A DNA stretch of 64,000 nt from Tridacna crocea. Taxonomy: Eukaryota > Mollusca > Bivalvia > Cardiida > Cardiidae. The stretch is taken from contig OX031059.1 in NCBI GenBank assembly GCA_943736015.1, forward strand, positions 20,888,501 through 20,952,500, written 5' to 3'. The translations under genes and the position numbers were made by a program. Positions 1 through 12,720 of this stretch are shown here, piece by piece (the stretch's first letter is position 1; the number at the start of each line of letters is the position of its first letter). The notes beneath the pieces were generated by a model, which ran no database searches, was not told the origin of the DNA, and saw only the letters and a program-made list of their open reading frames with translations.

Positions 1-68
1 CCCACTATGTTTTCAAAAGCTTTTTTCTTAAGGTTGTTAAAGCACAGAACTGTTAGGTAAAGGGTTAA
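1..68 (-). mobile_element. Family A hairpin element, cut by window edge
   Basis: cccactatgttttcaaaagc ... gttaggtaaagggttaa: last third of an element whose palindrome lies outside. Confidence 0.7.
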
Positions 69-267
69 TAAAGTTGGAACTTCAGGCCATATTACCTAGA
101 ATTCATTATCTCAACATGCTCAATTCAAAAGGATTTTTGTGTTTGATACCTTATAGCTCATTGAAGTCAATAATTAGAAGAAGCGATTCAAGCGGAGAGA
201 ATCAACGGGCAGAAGCCGGCAGCTATAACTAACCCTTCTTCAGATTTACCTGGATTAACCTTCTTTT

Positions 268-333
268 GCAGACAATGTAGATCAAGATCAGACCACACAG
301 AATGTGCGCTCTGATCTTGGATTTATGCTGTCC
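268..333. mobile_element. Family D hairpin core
   Basis: gtagatcaagatcagaccac acagaatgtgcgctctgatc ttgg, same stem as at 44.24 and 48.39 kb with a few mismatches; taaccttcttttgcagaca upstream matches the family. Confidence 0.65.
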
Positions 334-795
334 CCTTATTTGCCAAATATCGAAAAAAGAAAACACCCACTTTAAAACTGAAATATCTGCATCTTTATTA
401 TCGAATGAGAAGATCCGTTCTATTCATTCAGCACTTAAGGGCAAATACTTTTCCCCCCAAAATAAGTTATATAGCTCCTCCAGACTTTAAGCATCTGCAA
501 AGAACACATTTAAAAATTTTTACAAACCAGCTGAATAATCAAATGGACTTGGGGTGGAGAAGAGAAAGAATAAATACTGTTTACAAGCAACATTTTCGAA
601 AACCTTAGTAAGGTTCATGAAAATATGTGATCTTTTGGGTTAAGTTTCAAAGCCTCGTTACCTTATTAAACTGATTACCTCTTTATTTCCTAATTATCTG
701 GAGTAAAATATCAAACATGTGGTGATTCAAATATATTGGTCAATTATTTCACAGGTAACCAATTTCAGACTTGAATTTGAAGCATTACTGACAAG

Positions 796-1019
796 TTGAC
801 TCTTTACCAAATGACAAAATTTTAGACTTGTCCAAACTGAAAGTGTTTGTAGGCCACATAGTAAGTGACTGAGAATTTGAAATTTGTTTTGGGAAGCGAA
901 GAAAACAATGTGGGAAAAGGAGAAAATGCTGGTTACCAGCATTTTCTCCCTTTCCTAAAATATTTTCAATAGGCTTCTATCTCAGGGTTGTGAAAACCAG
1001 GGATTGTTTGGTAAGAATT
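796..1019 (-). mobile_element. Family A hairpin element
   Basis: Palindrome intact on the inner side (gagaaaatgctggttaccag cattttctcc), outer arm eroded; right end lacks GGGTTAA. Confidence 0.85.
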
Positions 1020-1079
1020 TTCTTCTCTCCACAATCTGTTCAAGGGCCTTTATCTACTGAGGTTTCTAGGTAAGGCATA

Positions 1080-1266
1080 AAAATCTGCCTTTTGAAAACA
1101 TTGTGGGAAAAGGAGAAAATGCTGGTAACCAGCATTTTCTCCTGTTCCCACAATGTTTTCCAATCTTCACAACCAAATTTTCAAATTTTCAGTCACTTTT
1201 ATTTTGTCATGTGGAAATGCTTTCGATTTGGACTAGCCTACAATTTTGTCGTTTGGTAATGAGCTA
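1080..1266 (+). mobile_element. Family A hairpin element, left end lost
   Basis: Intact palindrome (aacattgtgggaaaaggaga ... cctgttcccacaatgttt) and right end tttggtaatgagctaa. Confidence 0.85.
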
Positions 1267-1309
1267 ACAGGCAACAGTTCATAATCAAGTTTAAATAACA
1301 GCACTTGTC

Positions 1310-1425
1310 TCTGAATAGGTAGGAAACATTGCGACAAAAGCAGAAAATGTCTTTTACAAGCACTGTCTCTTTTTCCAACAGTCTTTAACAAGCTCTCTCT
1401 CATTCAGTGCTGTGAAAGTAAGTAA
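1310..1425 (-). mobile_element. Family A remnant
   Basis: aacattgcgacaaaagcaga aaatg and the opposite arm are recognisable but heavily diverged. Confidence 0.45.
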
Positions 1426-1686
1426 ATATGAGGTGAAGAGCAATAACCGATTTATTCCCTCGTAGGGAAACAAATGGTTCATGTTCTATATCAATGTTTG
1501 CTGGCTCAGAAGCCCTTCTATTTACAAATACTTACAACAATATGTCAAATACTTGCAAAGAGGTGTCTTCAGTGTTTACTTTCATCAAAATTAATAGGAT
1601 CCTATCAAAAACTGCAGTCATGGATGGACTCCAGACTTATCTGTGAACAAGAGGGCCTTTGCAAGCCTTGTATTGCTTTTACATTA

Positions 1687-1911
1687 TAATCTCTTTACCA
1701 AATAACAAAATTTTGAACTGGTCAAAACTGCAAGCATTTGCTGAGGGCAGAATTAACAAAGCTCAACCCTTGAAATTTGTTCTGGGAGGATAGAAAAGAT
1801 TGTGGGAAAAGGAAAAATGCTGGTTACATGTACTTTCTCCTTTTCCCATAATGTTTCAAAAGTTTTCTTTCTCAGACTCATCAAAAGTTGGGATTGTGTG
1901 GTAAAGAATTA
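1687..1911 (-). mobile_element. Family A hairpin element
   Basis: Both ends present (taatctctttacc, ggattgtgtggtaaagaatta); stem partly broken (gttacatgtactttctcc). Confidence 0.85.
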
Positions 1912-2030
1912 CACAAGAGCCAGGGATACCTAAACATTTTACACTTCCGATAAAATTATTAGGAACCTATCGTTTTCATTTTCTAGCATAGACACCTGAA
2001 TCAATTCTGACTACCTTAAATCTTTCTGAA

Positions 2031-2214
2031 GCAATCCCTGGTTTCACAACCCTGAAAAAGAAGCCTTTTGAAAACATCATGGGAACCTGCATTTTCTCCT
2101 TTTGCCACAATGTTTTCTACCATTCCAGAACAAATTTCAATTTTTGAGTCACATTAATATTGTCGTCTGCAAATTCGGACCAGTCTAAAATTTTGTTGTT
2201 TGCTAAAGAGTTAA
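2031..2214 (+). mobile_element. Family A hairpin element, half of the palindrome deleted
   Basis: Left flank caatccctggttt; aacatcatgggaacctgcat tttctcc shows that the inner left arm is gone. Confidence 0.8.
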
Positions 2215-2338
2215 AAGAATTAAACCTTCTAAAATAACAAAAATAAACATGAAGTAATGTTTTAACATGGATGCAGATAAAAGAATTCCGACTGAAAAAA
2301 GAAATTGTTCATTTACACGTTTGGAAGTAATTAAGTAA

Positions 2339-2470
2339 CATCTGATAGGCTAAAAGCATTGTGGGAAAGGATGAAAACCCTGGTCATCAGTATTTTCTCC
2401 TTTTCCTGCAATGTCTACAAAAGGCCTCTTCCTCCAGGTAGTTAAAAGTCGGGATTGTGTGGCAAAGGAG
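2339..2470 (-). mobile_element. Family A remnant
   Basis: Palindrome diverged; right part ggattgtgtggcaaagga recognisable. Confidence 0.6.
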
Positions 2471-2589
2471 CAAAAAACAGAGAATGTACACAGAGCTTGG
2501 CATTAAGTGAATTAACTACTTTATTACCAGATGACAAAACTGAAAGAATGAACCAAAAATATCCACTGTGTCTCATAGTAGCAGGATTT

Positions 2590-2728
2590 GCCATTTAAAA
2601 GTTAGAGAACACAAAAAAAAGGAAAAGGAGCAATTACTGCTTATCACTTGCATTCTTTTTCTTCCCATATTTCCAAGCCTGATTCTTCAGGGTCATAAAA
2701 ACATGGGATTGTCTGGTAAAGGGTCAAA
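2590..2728 (-). mobile_element. Family A remnant
   Basis: aaaaggagcaattactgctt ... gggattgtctggtaaagggt; stem weak. Confidence 0.5.
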
Positions 2729-3139
2729 ATTCCACCTATTTACAATGGTTTTCCCATATTTTTGTTCTGGCAATATTTACTAATGTTTGCAATAAAAGCG
2801 TTCGCAGGGATGAATAAACACCAGGTACAGTAAAGCTTTACTGATCCATTTCATGTACTGGGAACAGATGGTCTTATTTAAATATAAATATCTTCACTGG
2901 AAAAAGCAATAGAGGGCTAAGTTTGTGCCAAATAAAAGTGGTGTTAAAACATTCTGGCACTCATTCTGCCTATAAGCCATTATTGATCTTTACAATAGCT
3001 TACATATTTATACTACATTTTGATACTGCATTCTTAACTTAATTAACCCATTACCCTGCAAATACCACTTTCCAAGCTGCATAAACCTAGAATTTTACCA
3101 ACGATTTTTTTTTTTTGAGAGAGCAAGTTGTTATTTAGT

Positions 3140-3365
3140 TTAACCCTTTACCCCATAAGGCATTTCTATGGTATCTCTAATTTACCCTAAATAACAGCAA
3201 GGATGAAGCCGTTTATGTGTATATGACACCTTTTGATAGCATAGAAAACATTGTGACAAAAGGTGAAATTGCTCGTCACGAGCAATTTCACCTTTTGCCA
3301 CAATGTTTTCCAAAGGCTCCTACAAACAATGCATAGAAATGAGTATCTATGGAGTAAAGGGTTAA
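3140..3365. mobile_element. Family A-related hairpin element, divergent subfamily
   Basis: TTAACCCTTTACCCC and GGAGTAAAGGGTTAA ends; the stem reads ggtgaaattgctcg/cgagcaatttcacc instead of ggagaaaatgctgg, changed on both arms. Flanks differ from the main family. Confidence 0.8.
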
Positions 3366-3504
3366 GAAAATCAGAAGCATAATAATATTATGACTTTATG
3401 ATCTCTTTGTGAGGATAAAACATACAAAATATAACTAGATCTATATTGCACAAAAAAAAACATCCATGAATGGGAACTGTGCTATGGCTAAAATTTTAAC
3501 AGTC

Positions 3505-3706
3505 CAGGGCCCGTATTCACCAACCATTCTTGAGAATATTCTTAGTCTTATTCTCCAAGGTTTTCCAAATTTGTAAGTAACACAACTTCTGATTGGCTAA
3601 ACCGAATGGTTTAGCCAATCAGAAGTTGCGTTACTTACAAACGTAGAAAATTCTGGAGAATAAGACCAAGAACGTTCTTAAGAATGGTTGGTGAATACGG
3701 GCCCTG
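3505..3706. mobile_element. Foldback hairpin element, family C, copy 1
   Basis: cagggcccgtattcaccaac at the left is mirrored at the right; the two arms pair over almost the whole 202 bp, with a turn at gattggctaaacc/ggtttagccaatc. A second copy lies at 58.68 kb. Confidence 0.9.
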
Positions 3707-3711
3707 ATTGA

Positions 3712-4425
3712 GGTCCATCAGATAAAATATACATGCAAAATTTGGTAGCCATAGGTTAGGAGCAAGAAGATTTTTAAAAGTTTCCAATATGTAGACTTGT
3801 GTAAAACTTGTTCCTGCCATGACTGGGCCAAATTTGACCCCTTGGTTACAATTTGGGCTATCTTGGTAGAGGCTGACAAGATAGAGCTAAATTCAAAATT
3901 CTGGAAACATGAAGAAGATGAATGAAAGTTTTTAATATATATTTCAGTAAAAGCCAATGTAAAACTTGCAAACCCCGTGGCAGGGCCAACTGTGACCTCA
4001 GGAATGTAACTGCAAGAATCTTAGTGCAAGTACATTAGATGAGGCTTCAAGCAGAATTAGGTATCCCTTGGCCATATTGCATAAAACCTGAAGCTTTTTT
4101 TTTTTCAAGCTTTCAATATAATTATAAGCTTTTGTAAAACTTGTCAACAGTACTATAGTTTGAAGACACCTGGTAACGGTCCATTTGATAATGCTTTATG
4201 CCAGACATGGTAGATCTAGGCCTTATGGTTTTGGAAAAGAATATTTTCAAAAATTTTACATATATTTTATATATATCTCAGTTTTGTTGCTATGGCAACA
4301 TTTTTTCTTTTAACAGGATTTTAAATATTTTAAGAAACTTTAACGATGACTATGACAGGATCACTTCTGTGGAGTTTGGTCAAAATTTAATGCGTGATGG
4401 GCACAGATTCATGATAACTTCCTAG
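3712..4425 (+). repeat. Diverged tandem units
   Basis: Phrases gtaaaacttgttcctgccatgactgggcc, gtaaaacttgcaaaccccgtggcagggcc and gtaaaacttgtcaacagtac recur about every 180-190 bp, along with gatttttaaaagtttccaat-like text. A related single unit is at 15.10-15.24 kb. Confidence 0.6.
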
Positions 4426-4631
4426 TCTTCTGCCAGTGTAGGTAGAAACAGATAAAATACTGCCATTTCAAGTTGTGGCAACTAACATAAACAAAAAAGT
4501 AGCAGACACTGTACAGCAAAGACCAGATTGCATGTTGTTTGCTGTCTAAACTTGATATACACTCTCCAGCAAAACAAACCAGTTCCACTTGCTGTAATGA
4601 AATCTTGTAACATGCAACCTTCGATGTTCCT

Positions 4632-4810
4632 CTAGTTTTAGACTTGTCCAATACGAAAGCATAATAAGATGATAAGATTGGTCTTTGATTGGCTAGAAAA
4701 CATTATGAGAGAAGGAGAAAAGCCTTGATTAAAGCATTTTCTCCATTTCCATTTATGTTTTCAAAAGCTTTCCTTCTCAGGGCATTAAAATAATGGATTG
4801 TTTGGTAGTG
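4632..4810 (-). mobile_element. Family A remnant
   Basis: ttttagacttgtccaa ... ggattgtttggtag; stem imperfect. Confidence 0.65.
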
Positions 4811-4857
4811 TTTATAAAAGTTTGTAACTCGTAACAGAGGAGGTCAATTAACCCATT

Positions 4858-5074
4858 ACCACACAAGAAAATTTAGACTGGTCATATTGAAAGCATTTGC
4901 AGACGACAAAATAAAGGTGACTGAAAAATTGAAATTTGTTCTGGGAAGGGTAGAAAACACTGTGGGAAAAGGAGAAAATGCTGGTTACAAGCATTTTCTC
5001 CTTTTCCCACAGTGTTTTCAAAAGGCTTCTTTCTCAGAGGCGTCAAAAGTAGGGATTGTGTGGTAATGGGTTAA
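4858..5074 (-). mobile_element. Family A hairpin element, complete
   Basis: TTAACCCATTACCACACAAG ... TGTGTGGTAATGGGTTAA; stem with cactgtggg/cccacagtg on the two arms. Confidence 0.95.
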
Positions 5075-6046
5075 GACAGGTTTTACTGAAAAATCAATTC
5101 AAAGCTAAACTTTGTCCTAAAGAAAGCTATCTCAACCTTTGATATATGGATTATTTTTGTAATATACAAGAACATTTTGCCGTTCCACAAGATTTAATCA
5201 TCGAGATGAAATCCCAGGAACAAAACCCAGCTACATAAAGCAATGCCCAGCAGACATTTCATAACCGATACTTCATACATGAGAAACCACTCTAAGCCAT
5301 TGAAGTCTTATTAGGTTTACTGAGGGAGGCTGATCAATAGACTTTAATATTTCTCCAAAATTATTCACGATCAGAGTTAGACCGACTGGAGGAAAACAAA
5401 AATCAATGAAAGCCAAAGATTTTGCCCTGTATGCAGACCGCATTAACCCGTTACAAAACAATCCCTTTTTTTCTTTTACTAAACAGGCTTTTGAACATAT
5501 TTCGGGACAACATTTCAACCATTCCAGACTGCTTTCTACCTTTTAAAAGAGAAATACTTTTGTGCCACGATTCTTCTTAGCCACAATGAATTTACCATCT
5601 ACAAAATTTCAATGCTCTCTAGAACAGTGTAAGCCCATTACATCATTGGCAATTTTAGATCGAAAGGTTCAAAAAAAAAAATTAAGCCGATTTCAACATC
5701 ATTTCAGTAATATCACAGCCAACATTCACTCAATATTTTTTTTCAGTCATATCACAGCCAAAGCTGATAAAAAGCTATATGCCTTCCATCACTACTAGGG
5801 TGGTGCTCTGACCTGTCATGTATCACATGGCTAAGTGAAAAAGGTGGACGATTGCAATACATTGCTCCCAGGTTCAATCCTTACCCCAAACTTTCAGTTT
5901 TTCATGGGAATGTGTTTGCTGTGACAATTCAGAAAACACTCTTATGAAAGAACTAGAGCTTAGGGTGAGGACTGGACCTGGAAGTCCTGAATTGCATTCT
6001 ATAAGCCATTATGATACATAAAAGACATAGGAGAAATATTTGAAGG

Positions 6047-6112
6047 GGACAGTGGTGAAAGGTAAGAGCATCAGCTGCTCACATCAGACGTTCTGGGTTT
6101 GGATACCTTTAT
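6047..6112 (+). repeat. tRNA-like SINE head
   Basis: gacagtggtgaaaggtaaga gca... then tctgggtttggatacc: box A- and box B-like blocks about 30 bp apart, with the box B changed from GGTTCGAATCC. A similar, weaker pair is at 5826-5885 (tggctaagtg ... ggttcaatcc). Confidence 0.4.
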
Positions 6113-6125
6113 GCGGAGACCAACC

Positions 6126-6353
6126 TTAACCCTTTTCCAAACAATCCCTGATTTTTACGACCCTGAGAGAGAAACCTTTTGAAAACATTGTGGAACAAGG
6201 AGAAAATGCTGGTGACCAGTATTTTCTCCTTTTCCCACAATGTTTTCTACCCAGCTGGAAACAAATTTCAATTTTTGAGTTGTGTTTATTTTTTCATCTG
6301 CAAGTGCTTTCAATTCGGACCAGTATAAAATCTGTTGTTTGGTGAAGAGTTAA
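6126..6353 (+). mobile_element. Family A hairpin element, complete (CTTTACCAAACAATCC type)
   Basis: TTAACCCTTTTCCAAACAAT and right end tttggtgaagagttaa; stem mostly intact. Confidence 0.92.
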
Positions 6354-6710
6354 GGACTATAAGCAAGTGGCTCTAATACTGGTTAGTTTTATAGAAAGTT
6401 AACATCTAGTGTAATTAGCACTTTATAAAGAAAATTCAACCAAACCGAATTAAGGATCTTGCACCCTGATGGGATTTTTGTAACATCGCCTTTCATTGTA
6501 CTGTTTTGGCTAGGACTCCGGTAATCCGTAATCAAGGCCGAGGGAGCCAGCATTCTATCTGCTGTTCAATTATGGATTACCTGAATTTCAACCGAATCCA
6601 TTCGTATTTCGGATATGAAAGGCGATGTAACAGGAATCTTAATTATTGTGCCTTATCCTTAAAAGCTATTGCAGATGACAAATGAAATGTAGTTTGAATG
6701 ATTATTTGTC

Positions 6711-6836
6711 TTTGATAGGGTAGAAATTATCATAGGAAAAGGAGAAAATGCTAATAATAAGCATTTTGGTTTTTTTTTCCAAAAATGTTTTCAAAAGCCT
6801 TCTCCATCACTGTCTGTAAAGCTGGAGATTGTAATG
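6711..6836 (-). mobile_element. Family A remnant
   Basis: Core replaced by gctaataataagc; T-run in the second arm. Confidence 0.6.
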
Positions 6837-6944
6837 TCCACAGTTAATGTAAGCCGCAGAACTTGTTTCACAATCTGTGTGAAGTGTGCAGGTTTATAAA
6901 CTTTTGATTAATATTTGCTGCAAACGTAATATCTTTATTATTAA

Positions 6945-7135
6945 TAAAACAAGAGCTGTCACTGAATGTAACTTAATACCCCCGCCAGTGCTTTGACAGA
7001 AACAGGCAATTATTTGTATGCAGACAGACACATAGACGGACACGTGGATGGACAAATGGATGGACAAATGAACAGACACACAGACTGGCTGTTTCCAATA
7101 TACCCCAGAAATCATTTGTTTTGCAGGGGTATAAC
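6945..7135 (-). repeat. Repeat with GTCTGTCTGT-type tract, copy 1
   Basis: Shares gtcaaagcactgg-like, cctgtttctgtc, the gtctgtctg tract and atacccctgcaaaacaaa with 34.70-34.88 kb in inverted orientation; the open frames here come from this repeat. Confidence 0.65.
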
Positions 7136-7346
7136 CTTTGTGGTATGGGGAGAAATAATTATGGTCTGCATGTCTCATGTTATTACTCCTTTTCTATCAA
7201 TAATTTTCTCTACAATCTTGAAATTGTTCCATCATTCATTTCCAAGAAATGGACCACCTTTTTTTTCTACAGAATGCAGAATCCATACAAAGTGAACAGG
7301 TAGGTGTAAAACCCTTTCTCAAAAATTTATTTATAATGACCCCTAG

Positions 7347-7574
7347 TTAACTTTTTCCCAAACAAGCCCTTGTTTTCACGTGTCTGCAGTACAAGTCTTT
7401 AGAAAACACTGTGGGAAAAGGAGAAATTGCTCGTAACAAGCAATTTCTCCTTTTCCCACAGTGTTTTCTAGCCTATTGGAAAACTTTCTGTCATTCTCAT
7501 GAAATTCAAAATGGTCATCTGCAAACACTTTGAGTTGGGGACAGTCTAAAATTTATCATTTGGTAAAGGGTTAA
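7347..7574 (+). mobile_element. Family A hairpin element, complete, altered stem
   Basis: TTAA on both ends. The stem centre is attgctcgtaacaagcaat, and both arms carry the change, keeping a perfect pairing. Confidence 0.92.
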
Positions 7575-7979
7575 AGGGCTTCAGAAAACATAGTGGGAAA
7601 AAAAGAAAATGCTGGACAGTTTTTTTTACAACTTCAAAAACAAATTTCGCCATCTCAGGATCATTTAGTTTGTCAAATGCAAAAGCTTGCCAAATTAAAA
7701 CTCCAAGATACAGTCTGTTTTCTAGTCTAGATACAAGATCAAAAATATTTCAGAAAGCAATGAAGTGGCAAATTTGATTATACTCTGCTATTCATAATTT
7801 TTACCCTGCCTTTCACATTTTACCATGAAGTTGTAGTGTAAAAAATAATGGAATTTACAAATATATTGTACTACTACGACTATGCCTATTGTTTTAAAGA
7901 AGTTACTGTGTTGTAAGTACACAAAATTAAATATCCTTGACTTTTTAACAACAGTCTCAAATAATCCATACAGATCTTT

Positions 7980-8110
7980 TTAACCCATTACCACACAATC
8001 CCTACTTTTGAAGCCCCTGAGAAAGAAACCTTTAGAAAACATTGTGAGAAAAGGAGAAAATGCTTTCAATTTGGACAAGCCTAAAATATTGTTGTCTGGT
8101 ATTGAGTTAA
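7980..8110 (+). mobile_element. Family A element with palindrome deleted
   Basis: Complete ends (TTAACCCATTACCACACAAT, gagttaa) but only 131 bp: ggagaaaatgct runs straight into ttcaatttggacaagcc. Confidence 0.9.
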
Positions 8111-8181
8111 GAGAGGCAGTAATAACAAAATGATTGCAACTTCAACATTGCTTTTTGTCTTTATTTTTTCAGCAAAGCTAG

Positions 8182-8238
8182 CAATGTAGATCTATGATCA
8201 GACTGCACCATTTGTGCAGTCTGATCTTAATCTACTCT
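8182..8238. mobile_element. Family D hairpin core
   Basis: gtagatctatgatcagactg caccatttgtgcagtctgat cttaatctac; stem well kept. Confidence 0.65.
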
Positions 8239-8385
8239 GAAAGGCTCCCAGGGTTAAACTGATAAAGAGAATTTATTTACTTGCAGCCAAAATTTACTTG
8301 GTGATCTGAGCTTGTATAATAGTGCTACAAAAATGGATAGGACACAAAATCCCAGGATTTAACGATACACAAGAATGGGGCTTTT

Positions 8386-8570
8386 GCAAACAATCCAGAA
8401 AAAAAGGAGAAAATGCTGGTACTAAGAAGCATTTTCTCCTTTACCCAAATGTTTTCTACACTTCCATTCACAAATTTCAATTTTTTCAGTCATATTTTGT
8501 TTGTCGTCTGCAAATACCGTCACTTTCTATTTGGACTAATCTAAAATTCTGTGGTGTGGTTAGGGGTTAA
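8386..8570 (+). mobile_element. Family A hairpin element, left part lost
   Basis: ggagaaaatgctggtactaa gaagcattttctcc and right end ggttaggggttaa. Confidence 0.8.
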
Positions 8571-9041
8571 AGATGCAGAATATTGCAATTACAAAGCTGT
8601 TTTTGCCAGAATATCTTGAAAAGAAGTGGAGTGGATTGTTATAGATCAGTGGACAGCACATTCCGTACATAAGCAAAAAATCCACTCACAGTGCAGCAAG
8701 AGCTGGAGTAATGATTGACAGGTTCCTTGATAGATAATTAAACATAGAGGGTATAGGGTATACAATTTGCCAGTCCTGGGTCTCTTCACATCAGGTACTA
8801 GTTTTTTGTGACAATGTCTGTAAGACAGACACTTCAGAGCCCTGGGTTCGTATTCAGTGTTCCCACTTAAGCGAGTGTTAATAAGGCGAATTTGGTACTC
8901 CTGATTTTGCCCAACACTATGACCATCAGTATCTTAATCACCTTTGCTATATACTATTGGTAGTTCAAAACCCAATGGTAAAATTGATCTTTCTTTCACT
9001 ATTATTGCCCATCTCTAATCTTTCACAGTATACCAAGACCC

Positions 9042-9197
9042 ATAACCTTTTACAAACAATAAAATAAATGGAATTTTATCGTTGAGAGGGTAGAAAACAT
9101 TGCAAGAAAAGGAGAAAATGCTAGTTACCAGCATTTTCTCATTTTCCCACAATGTTTCCAAAAGGACTGTTTTTTTAAACTTGGGATTTTGAGGTTA
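9042..9197 (-). mobile_element. Family A hairpin element, partial
   Basis: Good palindrome (gctagttaccagc centre); ends eroded. Lies 612 bp beyond the ELAV exon b donor. Confidence 0.75.
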
Positions 9198-9647
9198 ACA
9201 ATCAAGTCATGCTTGATCATTTACTTTATAGGCAACAACAACTTTTATCAAAAACTAAACAATCACTTAAAGCTAAATACTGTGTGTAAACTAATGAAAT
9301 CTTCCGGAATTTATTTGCCATTGAAAATCTGACTAGCTTTAGCAATTACTCGAGCTGCTCAGAAATAAAGTTTCTTTCTCAAGTAATAATAAGACAAGAA
9401 TGCACTTTACAGTGTTTGGTAAATACCAACCCTTGATTATTTCAAACACGACAAAAAAATTCTAATACTTATTTCTGATGATTATCAATATATATGTTAG
9501 AGAAAACAAAACTCAACTCATAATTATACAACAGTAAAGGAATGTTAGAAAACAGTTAACATGAAAAACTATTGAATCAATTAAAGATAAAAAAAGCCTA
9601 ATACTGAAAAAAGAAATTTTTACAAAAGAAAAAAAATATAGGGTTCA

Positions 9648-10337
<690 letters not shown>

Positions 10338-10654
10338 TCAGTCAACTTAATAAAGAAAAAATCATATCTACTTGTCAAAAATAATTGCTCTTTGTGTAAG
10401 GTATCCTACTTTTGGTCAGTAGAGAGCTTGTTTTGCATTTCCTACTTTTCATATTTCAGCAAAGAGTTTATTTTCTAGCTTCATGGGTTGACAGTAAAAA
10501 ATTATATCGAGACTTCACAGAGGAAATAAATACAACTAAATAAAATGAAAATCAAATAAATCTATTGACTAGAACAAAATATATGCAAAAAAAAAAGAAA
10601 TTAGTCAACTAAACTAGCAAAGAATGCATTTTTTTCCACTGAAACCACTTCTTT

Positions 10655-10852
10655 AGACCTTTTCCAAGCAATACAAAGTTTTTATGGCTATCAAATGAGA
10701 CTTTGGAAAACATTGTAGGAAAAAAAGAAAATACTTAAGTAAACAGCATTTTCTTGTTTAACCATAATGTTTTCAAGAGAAATCTGATCATTTGACCAAA
10801 TATCAATTTGTTGCATTCAATTTGGGTAAGTTTTAGACTTCATTTAATCAAA
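10655..10852 (+). mobile_element. Family A remnant
   Basis: aacattgtaggaaaaaaaga aaatac ... cagcattttcttg; the copy nearest upstream of ELAV exon a. Confidence 0.6.
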
Positions 10853-12504
10853 TTAAAGTGATACACCCATGAAGGTGTGCTTCTGTAGAAGGCAATCAAT
10901 ACTGCTTGAAAAACGAAAAAAGAAAAAAACAGCATACCAAACACTGCATCGGACCCAAAAAAGGCAAAATATACCTGTTGAAACCCACATAAACCACTGT
11001 GTCTTTCAGAAATTTAATTTTAGCGCCAGCACTTTCTTGTGTGCCATTATATTTCAGTTTCCTCATGAGAAACTTCTTAAACAGACATAAGTATCTTCTG
11101 GAATCAAGCGGCATAAAAATCAACTGCATATCAGATTTTTTAGTAAAACTTCTAAATGAATGCTATGGTTGTGTCAAAAACAGCCAAAAGCTACCCAAAA
11201 CAAAGATTGAAACATGTATCTCTGTCCATAAGCAAACATGTCCCTGCTGCTACAAAGGTAGCTTTAAAAGAGGGCAATAAATTTACAAACTTATACTACA
11301 TCCTCTGTACATATACCTTCCCTCAAATTTCTCAGTGACAAAGATGATTGTGATACACTTTTCAGGATACTATCCGAACTAAATGCCACAGTCCAATGAC
11401 TAATCTGTTGGGGTGGAGATCAAATCCCCAACTTTCCATCTCAAAGAAAACACTACCAAATTGCTACAAAAGCTAGATCTGTGAGAATGTAATGCAACTC
11501 AAACCTCACCTGGATACATTAATATCTTGAGCTTGCCAGGAGAAACAGAGAAAGGCCTCTTATAGTAAAATGGGAAAGAGATTTTACCTATTTTTGATGT
11601 ACATGTACATCTATCTCATTCCAGAACAATAAGAAATTACCTACTATAGAAGAGAAAGTGGTCCTTTTCTCACAATGCTCCATCCATAGATAATTATTGT
11701 CTTGATTTACTCACAAATTTTATCCTACGCAAATACCTCCCCTTTTGACTTTTCCATATCATAGAATCCCCTTTTAAGGTTTTTTGGCAAAAAGGACACA
11801 TTTGATAATTTGTTTTGAGAGTTGTTTCAACTTTGACTTTCACTTTAGACTACTTGTAATAAATAGTGATAATTTGATCTTAGGCTTCCTCTGTGACCTT
11901 GAACTACAGCTTGAAGTTCAACTGTTGTGTGCACAATACTTCTTACAAAAAGCATTTATTCAAGTAACTTCAAATACTGGATAAACGATCCAAAGAAAAT
12001 GTTAATCTGCTTTACTGACCTTGACTTTGCACCTAGAGATTTAGTTGTTGCACAAAATGTTCCCTTACATCATCAGAATGCTTTCATTAGTTTCTTTTTT
12101 TTTCATTTAAAAATGGTCAAATAGTACTCAAGTTACATTCCAGACAAGCTATAATTTACCTTTCACTGCTGTGTGACCTTGAGTCTCACCTTGTATTTTC
12201 TTTATAGCATGTGACGACCAATCTAACTAAGAGCATTAATTTTATTCAAAGACAAATTTATAACAGGGTATTCATGATGTCAAAATCTTAATAACCCCAG
12301 TCAGACATACAGACACAAATATTTTCAGCTTTGATTGTTCCAACTCCATCTTGCTTACAGTAAAAAAGTCTCAACAAAATGTGGCCTCTAGGAATCTTGT
12401 TTTTAACTAAGTAAGCATAACTAAATGCCTGGATTACCATCTGTGCTAGTAAGCTTTCTCAAATATCTCAGTGGAACAACTCTTTGTGTCTGCTTAATAC
12501 TAAA

Positions 12505-12720
12505 CAAAACAATCCAAAGCTTTCAGGCTCCTGAGGACAAAGCTTTTGTAAAATGTAATTGTAAAGGAGAAAATACTGGTCACCAGCATTTCCTCCTAAA
12601 CTCACATGATTTTCTACTATTTTACAGCCAAATTTCATCAATTAAACTAGACTTGTCCTCTGCAAATACTTTAAATACATTCAGACCAGTCTGTATTTCT
12701 GTCTTATGGTAGAGTTCAAC
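12505..12720 (+). mobile_element. Family A remnant
   Basis: ggagaaaatactggtcaccag catttcctcc and cagaccagtctg; ends eroded. Confidence 0.65.

Noticed and set aside
4900-5060. Repeated palindromes resembling a CRISPR array
   Set aside because: Copies are irregularly spaced, in both orientations, TTAA-bounded and eukaryotic in context; they are MITEs.
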